From NCBI RefSeq assembly GCF_949628215.1, contig NC_134279.1, positions 77,506,830 to 77,570,829 on the forward strand: a DNA stretch of 64,000 nt. Reading direction: 5' to 3'. This document shows, piece by piece, positions 35,501 to 47,100 of this stretch. The position numbers were made by a program, and so were the translations under genes. This stretch comes from Phalacrocorax aristotelis. Its lineage: Eukaryota > Chordata > Aves > Suliformes > Phalacrocoracidae. Numbering within the stretch: position 1 is the first letter of the stretch; every line of letters starts with the position of its first letter. The notes under the pieces are model-generated. The model saw nothing but the letters and a program-made list of their open reading frames with translations, was not told the origin of the DNA and did not search any database.

Positions 35501-38451
35501 GTCCCCAGTCCTGTACCGAGTACAAGAACCACCGTCTCCTCTGTTTTATTTCTGAGAAAATTACCCAGCTCCATGCCTGCCTTGTGCAGGGTGTCTTCTG
35601 CTTCAATGTCACCCTCTCCAGAGTCATCACATAGACCTCTTGCAGCTGTAGAACCTTATGATGGCACAGGACCACAAGGAGAAAAAGATCCACATCATAT
35701 AGCTGCTTTGCTCTAACATAAAAGCCTTCCCCTGCTCCCTGTTCTTCTGTGCAACCAGTTTTGCATTTGTCTGCAGCTTCTGGTGACTTTCAGGGCATCA
35801 CTGGAAACATTTGGGAGAATAAACTTCTGGCAAATAAAACTCACTCTTTTGCCTCGCCAAGATGAATCCCTTTGTTTATGGAGCTTGTCCCCCTCCAGAT
35901 ATCCGGCTTACTCAAGCAAAAAGACTCTCCAGGTGCAGTTTTTCCTGCTCCTGATTGAGGAGAACATCCTCATCTTCTCCATCTTCTGCTCTGAATCATC
36001 AAGTGTAAATTAGCAGTAATGTTGCCCACACGGAAGAGTCTGGAGGAAACACAGACTGGAAAAATGTTCTGCCTTCAGAAGCCAGCAAGTGGTATATATG
36101 CAAGACCAACAGGCACTGTGAGAGGAGCGAGGCTGCTATCTAGCAAGCCTTGGAGGAAAGAGTCAGGACCAGCTACTGTCAGCCTGACGCTGTCAAGTAA
36201 AAGAGAGAAGCACAGGGAGATTTGAATCCTTCCTTCAAAAACTCCTTCCTCTAGCATCACCTAACCTGACCCTGCTGTATTAAAAATACACTCATTTTTG
36301 CTCAAATCTTGACTTCAAGGTCCAGTCCATCTCTGGACACTGTGATGGGTGGCAGAACAACGTCCTGTGCATGTGTTAGCAGGCATCTAGTGTACCTCAG
36401 AGAATCTGATGTTGACAAGGTGGGTTTTAACTTTGTAGAGCTCTTGGGTGCCAGAATGGCAGAGCTGAAGAATGACATATTCTGCTGCCGGAATGGGCAC
36501 ATGTTCAACACTGACTCAAGAGAGGAAAAAGCCACTTACTGAACCTCCAATACTTGTTTCTCAACAACTCAGAGCTTTTGGAGGTCTCCCATCTCAATGC
36601 TAACCAGGTCCGTTGCTGCACGGCTTTTGAAACCTCACAAGAACAGGCGCAGTGTAAGGAGGACGCTGCACTATTTGGAGCAAACCGGGAGACAGTCAGT
36701 TTATAGAAAGACCCTCCTGGATTTTTAACAGGTTAATACCGAATGTTTTATTTGAACTCGCCTGCTTCAAATTTCAGCTATCGGTGGGTCAGTGCATAAA
36801 ATACACAGGTTTTATTTGTGTGCATTCATGTCTGCATGTGGTGCTTTGAGCCAGGGGCTCAGCGACCAGCAGGGAAACAAAAGGGAGGAGGAAAAAACGG
36901 CTAGTCAAAGGAAAAAGATATTATTACCTTCATGCACATTTTAGGGTGGTAATTTTCTCCTGGCATCACCTCCCAAGGGCTCAGTCTTCAGTCTGCTCTC
37001 AGTGTACTTGTTCAGGCTAAAATCTATGGTCAGAGTATGGGATTTCATCTGTGTTCCACCCCACCACCACCCCCTAGCCCACCCTGAAACCCTCACACAA
37101 AATAAATTATGCCAAAGAGAAATCCTCTCTAAGAATTGTGCAAGAATTAGCATCCTGCAGGGACCCCTTTAACCCACCCTTGTCCTACCAAAGACCCACA
37201 CTGAGCTCAGGTTTTCTGGGACAGAGCCACAGGCACTATCCTCATCAGCTGGAGAAACGAGAGACCGAGCCTTGATCCTGCCAGCTTCTGAGCAGCCTGG
37301 CCTCATCCAGCAAAGCAGTTAAGTATGAGGCTTATGCTACAGCTTAACTGGCTCAAGATCCCTGGCTAAAGGGCCTCGGAGAAGAGCAAAATAGCACTTG
37401 GCCTACGTTGTGCATCCGTCTGTCTGTCTGTCACTGCCCTCTGCCGGGGAGCGTGGCAGCTTCAGGACCCCGTGTGTCTGGCATGGTCTCACAGGCCTGG
37501 GACACGAGTGGCATAGTGTCAGGCAACGATGATGAGGATGGAGAGGGGAGGATGCAAACCTGCACCCACTTTCAGGGAAACTTTAGCTCCCTTCTGCACC
37601 GTGCAGAGAAGATGAAACCCAAACCGGAGCAGTGAGCGATGCCACGGAGCCCATGCACCCACACATGAGAGCCTGCCTGGCCGATGCAGACACCTATGAC
37701 ACCCATAAATTTTAAACACACTGACCAACATAAAATTAAAACTTGCTTTGAAGCCCAGTATAACCTTACTAAAGTAGCATAGCTAGCAAGAGCATGCAAG
37801 TGCTTTGTAACACTGATGGCATAGCCAGACGCAACTTTGCATTTGTAAGTCAGTGCCGTGATCACAAAAAAGGCAGACAGAGATGGTGTAGGCACACTTA
37901 GGAGGCATCCGGGTGACAAATGTTGCCAGAGGGAGGCCAAGATAAATACAAGGGGCTGCAAAAAGGCAGAGCATCCCCCCAATACACGAGGAGGATGGCT
38001 GGCAAGACAAAGGAAACAAGGTAAGCAGTATCAGGAGGGGAGGAACACACAACCACCACCTCCCTTCCCCTTTTTGGAATTGGGCAGTAGCATAAAAACA
38101 TCAGGTCTAAATGAGGAAAAACTGGAGAAACAAGAAAAGAAGCAGTTTGGTTCTGAGTTGCTCTCTCAAGCCTGGTTACCTTGACCTGGGTGATCAGGAG
38201 CCACCGAGACTGCAGGGACCGGCGCTCACTGCACAGCATCCGTCAGTAATGTGTTTTTACAGCTAGTGTATATAGGATTGCTGGAGGCTGAGTCTTGTAT
38301 ATGCAGTGATGGTGATTAACACAGTGGAAGAACTGACCATCAGCAAGAAGCCTGTTCAGATTTTAGCAAAGTTTAATTCTACAGTTCAAAACTGGACTGA
38401 TGTGCCAGTCTTCTAAATACTCCCATCACAGCTATCTCTAATTCTGCCACA

Positions 38452-38490
38452 GATGGATGGATGGACAGATGGATGGACGGATGGATGGAT
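38452..38490. repeat. (GATG)n microsatellite
   Basis: About ten GATG/GACA/GACG tetramers in a row, lightly interrupted (ATGGATGGACAGATGG). Confidence 0.85.
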
Positions 38491-39329
38491 TCATATGCAA
38501 CACAGAGCTCTGCTGGAGAAGGACGACAGGCTCAGCAGTGTTTCACTCCACGCCTGCATGTTTAGGTACCAGACAATGCCTCCCCTCTTCCCAGGGCAAA
38601 GCGACCGCTCCAGCACACAGGCAAAAGATGGCAACTGGAGGGTGTAATTTCATCCATTGCCTGTGTTGTCTGCAGACTCATCCTGTCCCCTTTGGTAGCT
38701 TCATTTGTACCAGATGCTGTGAGGAGCACATCTGGTGACAAGGGGCCAAAATAACATGGTGGCCATCAGAGGTAGTTGTCACTTACCTGCCTTGAGGGGT
38801 GGAGAACCCCAATCCCTGCACAGGTGCCTTATTCTGCCCCTTGTTCATGAGGGTTTTGGGCCCTCACACACCTCTTTCTTAGTCCTGTAATACAGGAAAA
38901 GGAGAAGAGAACACGAATTGCTTCCCAAATGACACAAGAAGATACCCCACAAAACCCCAGCATCCAGCATGGGACTGGAGGCAGGTTTGCCACCCCAGCT
39001 CTCCCTGGCAGAGACCTGCCTGTGCTGGCTTCTTCTTTGCTCTATAGTTGGGACAAGACAACATTTGTTGGGAGCATCTTGCTTACGCTCCTTCAGCTAG
39101 TCTATACACACTGCAAATGGACAACCACAGTGAGGAAATATGGATCAGAGCCATGCTTCCTCCAGCACACAGCAATGAGAAGGTATAAGAAGATATCAAG
39201 GAGGCAGATATTTGAGAAACTCTAGACCGTGAGGGTCTCCTCTTAAGCTCTGAGCACTGGAGAACAGCTAAGGCCTGAAAGCACTATTCAGATCTGGTCC
39301 AAAACTTGTTAGCATAATCTCTTATGGGT

Positions 39330-39500
39330 CTGAACTAGTGGTGTGATCCATACAAATATCTGACCTCCTTTTCAATTTTGCTAAGTGCCTGGATTCAGCA
39401 ATACTCCGCAGCAACACATTCCAGATTGCACTTTCCATGAGAAAACCATGTTCATATGCCCCTTGAATGAGGTGTGTGATATAAAAAATACAATACAATC
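39330..39500 (-). mobile_element. Possible ancient CR1/L3-like fragment
   Basis: CCTTTTCAATTTTGCTAAGT, a GGATTCAGCAATACTC stretch, CACATTCCAG and CCCCTTGAATGAGG appear in the order of an old amniote CR1/L3 3' end in minus orientation. The match is weak and from memory only. Confidence 0.35.
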
Positions 39501-42500
39501 ACATAAAACAGTGGGAGATCCTTACTTTGGAGAGCGTAGCAATAGTTAGCTCATCTCAGAAAGGAAATCCTTGATGCTGAGGCCAGGTCCTCAGCCTGGA
39601 TTTTTCCTGAGCTCTGCACTTCTCTAACCTCATAGACTAGGAAGCACTGTAAATGATAAAGAAGTGAAACCCACTGCTTTTTAGCTCCTCATCCCTCCTT
39701 TTCATCTTGAAGGAGGCTATTTCAGTGCTGAGGTCCAGGATCTAAAGGCCACCGAGTTGAGCAGTGATCAGTGGAAATTCTGTCTGTGGGTGTGAAGGAA
39801 AAGAAACACATTTGCACAGGGAAATCTGGCATCAGCAGAAGCAGCAAATGAGACAAAGAAAAAGGTTTCCTCTCTCTCAGGAGGAAAGCACAAGAGCTAT
39901 CCCAGCAACTTTTATGGACCACAGTCTTGCAGCCAAACCTGGAATCTCCTGGCTGCTCTGAAGGACTTTATGAGGTTCCCCCAATGTGCACACTGAAGTA
40001 GCCTGTTTCATACACTCCACATGTCCCTTTCGATTTATATCCCTCAAGCTTTGTCTGCTGGAAGGAAAAGAGAGCCAACGGCAAGTGAGGCACTTCAAGG
40101 AGAGCGTGATTGTCAGCAGGACTGCCTTTTTGAAAGGGCTTTGGAAGAGGAGCAGCACAAGTTGTATAATGGCAGCAGTGAGAACACGGGAGGGCATCCG
40201 ATCACTTCTCCTGCGGAGCAAACACAACAGACAACAGAAGGTGAGCATGGTCCTTCCATTCCCTTCCAGCCCAACCTGGCGATGAGGCTGACCCTAACAT
40301 GATTTCCCGCTGATTGCTAGCAAGGAACCCATCAAATCCACCGGTTCCCTCTGATGAAGATGAAACTCCTGCCTGCAAGAACTCCCCATTGTAATATCAT
40401 CATCTTTTCAAGCAAAATGAAAAACACCGTGATTGTGTTTCTGCATCCCTAAAGTCACCCCAAAAATTGTACCTGCAAAAGCCAAAGTTAGAAGGTCTGT
40501 GAACAGCAGGATTAAGCAAGCTTGGATTCCCACCAAGTATCACAGCCAGAGTTGGCTGGCCAAAACAGGGTGGGAAATTACCTACCTTTTTCCTCCGCTA
40601 CCCAGGCACAGATTTTTACATTGTTTACAAACTCGTAATACCTTTTACAACCCTCCCCATATGCAACGTTTACATAAACTTGGCCATGAGCTACCTTGGG
40701 GACGAAGGGGCAAAGGTCACACTGCGTAATCTTTAGTCCTTCAGTAAACCTACTGAAAAAAATAAAGAAAAAGAGGAAAAATACTTATCATTCAACGTAC
40801 CAACAACTCGTTCAAGAACAAAGTGAAAGCTAGTTGCAGGCTACAGTGGAAGCAAAACACTGAATGGCAGCCACGTCCCCTCTTATCTGCCCTGCCTGCC
40901 TGCTGCGGGCATGCCTACCCAAACACACATCAGCAAAAGGCAAACTGCTCTCATATTGACACTGGAACCCAACCTAAAGGGCTCACAGAGATCATGCAAA
41001 ACCAAAATTTGACCTGCTAAAAGATCCGTCAGTTTAAAACTTCCCCTAGTGCTCTCCATAGGCAGTTGGAGGTATTCCATGGTTCTCCTGCAGGAACCAA
41101 CTGCCAGACTTGCAGATCCTCCCAGAGCGACATCTGTACGTGTCTGCTGGATGAGGGGCCTCAACACCCAGTTGCCTCCTTGTTTTTATATAAGAAAACA
41201 CCTGCATGTCCTCTGACTTCCCAGAGAGCTGATAACACAAAGGATAATTGCAGATTTGGGGTGACACCACAGGCTTTGGGTATCAGCTGCTGTTAGCAGG
41301 GGCAACCATGTGCCAGGGACAGCTCGTTACACCTCCTGTGACATTCCTACTCCTTTCTTTCCTGCAGCCCTTTGATGAGATGATGAATTGAGCATCATTT
41401 AGTTCTCATCTAACAGCTCGTGCAGATGGGAACAAAAGTCAGAGCCAGAATAAAACCGCTCCAGGTGTATTTGCTTCATTCCTGCATTTTGCAGGAGTAT
41501 TCCTAGCACGGCTGGTTAAGAAATGATATGTTCTTGGCTTACACTTTTCATGGCAGCTTTACACTGGGAAACATCTCTGTCAAATGATCGAAAGCCGCAC
41601 GGGAATGCATTTTATTTGGAGCTCTGCATGTTGATGATTGCCAGCTGCTGGGTCGAACATCAGGATCTCTTCACGGGTACATCAAGACGTTGTTGTACTA
41701 CCAGGTGTGATCATTTTAAGGCAAGTCTGTCCTTCGTGGACTGCAGAGAGAAATAGCAGCAAAGCTGTGATCTGGGAAGCACTGTTTGGAAGCAGCGTGG
41801 TGGGGTTCTCCCTCGCTGGCCCACACATGCTCAGGAATCAGCTTAGGGTTAAAAAGGATGAGACCTCCAAGCATTGTCACCTGGAGCAAGGGCCCAAAAG
41901 ATGCCATTGTATTACCATAACTCACCGCAGCCATCACCAGCAGCAAGCAAACCAGTCCAGAACAGGAGAGGAGACTTGACTGTCACACATGCTAGATCAG
42001 GGACAGGCTACATCGCCTAATAACAGTCACAACAAGCTTGTGAGACCAGCAAAGGGCAAGCGCGTACGCCAAGAACAAATAATATGGGGTCACGCTTACA
42101 AGTGTATTCCAAAATAAGAACAGGAGTGGTATGCATACAATCCCTTTATAGTCAAGGATTGGGCTGAGGGTCAGAGATAAGCAGAGCCTGGGAAAAACGC
42201 TCAAGTTTTCCAGGCCAGTTGTCTTACCCAATTAAGTTTTCCCTCTCTTCTCCTCTCCCATAATAAATGTGAAAATAACACAGTGATCAGAAACTTGGAG
42301 TAGAGGAAAAGCTGAGGTCCTTCAATCACAAGGAAAATATTGTCCGGGGACATCAGACGTAGCAGAAGCGGCAGCAGTTGATATCGATGGGTGGGCTCAC
42401 ACCCTGCTGTGGCATCAATCAATGCAGTTCCCAGCTCTACGCAGATCTGCACCTGCAAAAAACCCACCCCCATCTCGCTTCAGTGGCTTCATGCGCAATG

Positions 42501-42883
42501 ATGTATATGTTGTATACAGACCAAACCATATCTGCCCCGTGTCACCCCACCTCATCTGTGCCGCACGTTTCACATGGTAGCTCCTCCTGTTGCCACCACC
42601 ACAGCAGGTGCGAGAAGCAGCTGAAGCAAAAGGCCAGTTGAGAGTGCAATGAGCCACGGAGCAAATCCTCCCTGGACAGGCTGCAGGCAGGATTTAGCAG
42701 GGAAGTGTTTTACAGTGTCAAGGTCCATTGCATCCCTCTGCTCCAGCTGGCTTCTCCAGTTTTCACACATTATTTTCACAGGAGGAGAGAGAAACTAAAG
42801 GGAAGTGCAGAGAGCAGGTTTCCTGCAGTTTTTGAGCCTCCCCTTTATTTCTGCACAATGTAGAACCTCTTTTGTCCCTAGAT
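39501..42883. other. Intergenic sequence, no gene recognised
   Basis: Overlapping short frames on both strands at 39877-40302 and 40883-41296 show no domain. No transposable element is recognised. Confidence 0.5.
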
Positions 42884-43404
42884 CACAGAATCATAGAATG
42901 TCCTGAGCTGGAAAGGATCCACAAGGATCATCAAGTCCAACTCCTGTCCCTTCACAGGACACCCCAAATTCACACCAGGTCTCTGAGGCATTGTCCAAGT
43001 GCTTCTTGAATATCACCAGGCTGGTGCCGTGATGCCTCCCTGGGGAGCCTGTTCCAGGGCTCCACCACCCTCTGGGGGAAGAACCTTTTCCTAATACCCA
43101 GCCTAACCCTCCCCTGGCACATGTCCCCGCCATTCCCTCGGGTCCTGGCGTTGGTCACCAGAGAGAAGAGATCAGCGCCTGCCCCTCCTCCTCCCCTTGT
43201 GAGGAAGCTGCAGGCCATGATGAGGGCTGCCCTCGGCCTCCTCTTCTCCAGGCTGAACAAACCAAGTGACTTTAGCTGCTCCTCAAACAGTTTCTCCTCT
43301 AAACCCTTCACCAACTTCATGGCCCCCCTCTGGACACGCTCTAGTAGCTTTGTATCCTCTCCTAAGCTGGCATTCCCAACCACCACTCAAGAAGAGAGGT
43401 AAGT
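42884..43404 (-). mobile_element. CR1 LINE 3' fragment
   Basis: Its 3' tip, CATTCTATGATTCTGTG on the minus strand, lies at 42884-42900. Reading upstream, a frame at 42970-43386 shows LLERVQRGAMKLVKGLEE and [10 protein letters not shown], then VVEPWNRLPREA, the conserved end of CR1 reverse transcriptase. The 5' limit near 43404 is approximate. Confidence 0.9.
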
Positions 43405-43854
43405 CCAAGCCCCAGTGCTCAAACATACCTGAAGATGCATCTGCAACTAAATAACAGGTTCTGCAAGCTAAGGTGCTCTTTCCAGGATTGTAAATTTTAA
43501 ATCAGTCCAAGAGATGCTCTAATTTTGGTCACGGCTGAGTTCAACATGCAGCTCCTTCTGAAACAAAGGCTTGCATTTCCCTCCCCTCTGCCTCCAGCAT
43601 CAACTTTAGCTACAGGGGAGAGTCTGTCCCCAGTTTTATCACTGGGCTTTACTTTTTCACAACATGCCCTGTAAGTAGAGCTAAAAATGCTTCAGGAGGA
43701 AGGGTGAGTAACTGCAACCCCAGCATCAGTGTCTAATATCATGCATCGAGCCGAAAGGGCAGAAAGAGAGAGGCTGGAAAGAACACTCCCTTCCTCCCTC
43801 TGGGGCAGCTAAATCTATCCCCGGCCCACGGTGGGATCAGCTACAGCTGAAACA

Positions 43855-44125
43855 GCCCTGTCTGGAGTTCATCCAATGCAGTCTTCAAACTTTCCAGTGC
43901 TGGAAGACCTCCCGGCACAATCCATGCCAATGCTTCTCTAATCTCATGTTAGAAAAATCTTCTTGCTGAACCTAAACCTCCCAGGATGCTATTTGTGTCT
44001 GTTACTGCTTGGCCTTTCCCTGGGATGATGCAGAAGGAAGGAGGGAATCTGTCAGTGACCCTTTGCATCATCTTCTCTGGACTGGCTGGTCTCTGTTTGC
44101 TCATGTATCCTGGCCAGCCATGTTT
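43855..44125 (-). mobile_element. Decayed CR1-like LINE fragment
   Basis: The plus strand carries recognisable but eroded CR1 phrases in minus orientation: TTTCCAGTGCTGGAAGACCT, CCAATGCTTCTCTAATCTCA and CTTGCTGAACCTAAACCTCC, in consensus order. The 3' tail is missing. It lies just beyond the younger CR1 at 42884-43404, and the two may be independent. Confidence 0.55.
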
Positions 44126-47100
44126 TTGGAGGTCTCAGGATTTTTGTTGCCCTCCAAATCTCTCTGGTGGCAAAAAGGACTGAGCCAGGCTGGGCAGACC
44201 TCCGTGGATTGGTCCAACTCCCTGGGAAACAAAGTAACCCACAATATATGTAGCAATGATCCCTCTAGAGCTGAAGACTGTTCCCTTCCACAAATCTCTA
44301 CACAAGATTTCTAGGCTACATGCATATATTGTTCAGGCTGGCAGAAGTCCTGCTTTTCATAGAATCACAGAATAGTTTTCCTCCAACACACTGGTTTCCT
44401 TAAATTTGTGCCCCACATTTCTGAAGGCAAAGCACTAGGACTGAAAATAGGAGGGGAAAATGGGAAGGTTTTCTGAACCAGAGAACAGGCAGCTACTGCC
44501 TGTACCTTCACATGCCTGAAAAGACCATCATTGAGCCTCCCTGTACTACCAAATATGGAAGGGTTTGGGTGAATTTAGCAGGCAAACACCCAGTACCTTC
44601 ACCTTGGTGCTAATGAATCCCGAACAAGTGAGAAGGAACACCCTCAAAAAGTCACATAACCACTTGTTTTTGCTTTATACCTTCCCTCCTGTGGCGCTAC
44701 ACCTGTGTGGAGCCACCATGAGCAGGGGTATTTTACTGCTCTGTAAAGTAAGCTGCTCCCAGACTTGGTCAAAAGCCTTTTGAAGTCAATGAGCCTCTCT
44801 GTTTTAGTGGGCTTTGGATGAGGTCCTAAATGGCCTCTGTGGCAACTTCACAGCAGAGAACTAGGAAACACTATTGATTTTTAGTCTTCTCTTGAACAGC
44901 ACTCACAGTGAGTGTCCAACACAGGTGACTCAACCGTGACAGATCAAGACTGACTCATCACTATGAACTCACGGGCTCAGGCCGTTCCCAGGCTCAGTCC
45001 TGATCTCCTCCCCATTTGCCTATAGCATAAGCAATCTGCTGAAACCATCTCACACAGAAGAGGCATCAGCACTGAGATGGGCTGCAATATTAGCCACCAT
45101 CAAACAAGCTCTGGCTCATCAGTTACATGCTTTGAAGCGAGGAACAAACTTTAGCACAATTCCCGATGTACTGGGTTAAAGCCAGGGCTGCTGAGGATTT
45201 TACATGCATCACTGTTGTCCTGTCCATTATGGCTGCCCAGACTTTCCCACGCAGATAGATCTTAGCTTTCCTCAGATACAGAATATTCCTGCTGTCTACA
45301 AACCTCTGGGAATTGTGAGCAACAGCCTGTATGTCCATGAAGGCTGGAGCCAGAGGCATCAGTAAGCCTGCTGATGCACTCCCACATCCAGAGAAGTGAA
45401 GATGCATCATAAAACATCTGTCTCAAGTGCCTTCTTCCACTTTCTCGTGCTGGAAGGGAATAAAATACAGGGCAGATTCCTTCAAATGATACCAAATCCC
45501 AGTGCTTTGTGAATCCTCGGAGAAGAGATTGTCTGGATGGCCCATGGTTCTACCCCCAGCCATAGCCAGGGCTTCAGGTTGGCAGCCAAACGGCTGAGAC
45601 CCCTTTTGAGGTCATTTCTGCAGGGCTCATGGGTGCAACCACTGAACCAAGAGTCAATTATGCTGCATACAAAGGAAAGCTCATTCCTGAGCTTGGGGAA
45701 AGGCCCCGTGCTGGGCTGCACCTGGGTCATCTGCCTTCCAAAAGGCCCTGCAAGGTGTTACGGAGGCAGCTCAGCACCACGGCATCTCTGCTGGTCTATG
45801 ACTTGGTGCCTACTGCCACAGTTCCCAGAGCAGGGGAGAGGCTTGAGCTTATGGAGGGAAGCAAGGTGACTCCTCCAAATGTGGAGAAGGACCACTGGTT
45901 CTGGCTGATCAAGACCATGAGGTGGTCCTTCAGAAGCAGCACAAAGCAGGATCACGGCAGGAGGTGGTAGAGACCTTGACTTACCTTCAAAATACTGTGT
46001 TGGAATCAGAGATTCAGGGTTTCTGGTAAAGGAGGTAGTATTTTTTGGACTGTTCTGAAGAGGTCTGATGAGTTTCTGCCTTGGCAGGCAAGCTCCACAC
46101 TTCTGTCTTCACCAACCTCAAATACAAAGTGAGCTTTTCCTTCCACACTGCTGGTGCGCAGAGCAGCAGTGTCACAGCTGAGCAGTGACTTTCCCTGTCC
46201 ATGCAACGTGCAAACACTCCCCAACCTGCCCCTGATCTGAGGGAATTGGAAAAAATCCCTTTTCCCAAATGCTTTTAAACATTGGTGGGGTGGGGAACAA
46301 AATACGAACACCTCAAATCACTAAGTGGCCTCCCCCACCAGAGGAACTAAAATAAATAAAGGAGGGATAAACCTAAATACCTTTATGCAGAGTGTGAAGA
46401 CCCATGATTATTTTATTCCTGGTGCGGGTAGTAAATCCAGGACTGGTGCTGTATGCTGGCCACCTGAGCACTGAAGTCGAGGGTGATGCTCTGCTCAGAG
46501 GACACACACTTGTATCCGTGGGGGACAGAGTGAGTAGGAATGGGGACATCAGCTCTCCTCCCTCCAGCCCATGTGGAGAAAGCCCTGTTATCACCCTTTG
46601 CTTGTCACTTTACACCCGTCCTGTCTAAGAGCTCTACACCCATCTTACACCTACCTTGCACTCCTGGCTCCTCTTTGGATACCTGATTTGTCCCAGGCAA
46701 GGGACACACAGGTGCAGAGTTGGACACCCAGGTCCTTTAGCAGCTTTCAGATACCGCTGCCTTGGTCCAGCTCTCAGACCAATGGAGACTTTGACTCTGA
46801 GGAAAGGGAATATAGAAACATGATTAGATATCGGTTTTGTTATATTCATGCCTACACAGATGAAAGAAATTGAATTTACAATCCAAGAAAACATTATCTG
46901 GTCAAAAAAACACTTGACTCCTTTTGGAGAGTGTCAGGCCTGTGTGTAGGTTGATATTTGTCACCTTGGGTTGCATCCTTTGCTGCACTCTGGCTGGGCC
47001 AACAGCTGATGGTATTTAATACTCAGCCGTGGGATGAAAGTCCTCATTTTGAGCTCCACTTGTGTGTTGAGCAAGAAAAACAGTTCATTCCCATGGCTTT

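Larger units (their letters stand above)
28156..39329. other. Intergenic sequence, no gene recognised
   Basis: The frames at 28153-28539 (128 codons), 31763-32137 (124 codons), 36309-36542 (77 codons) and 37572-37982 (136 codons, minus) have no recognisable domains or flanking splice consensus that would make a gene. The palindrome at 32573-32595 and the tetramer repeat at 38452-38490 are the only structures noted. Confidence 0.5.
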
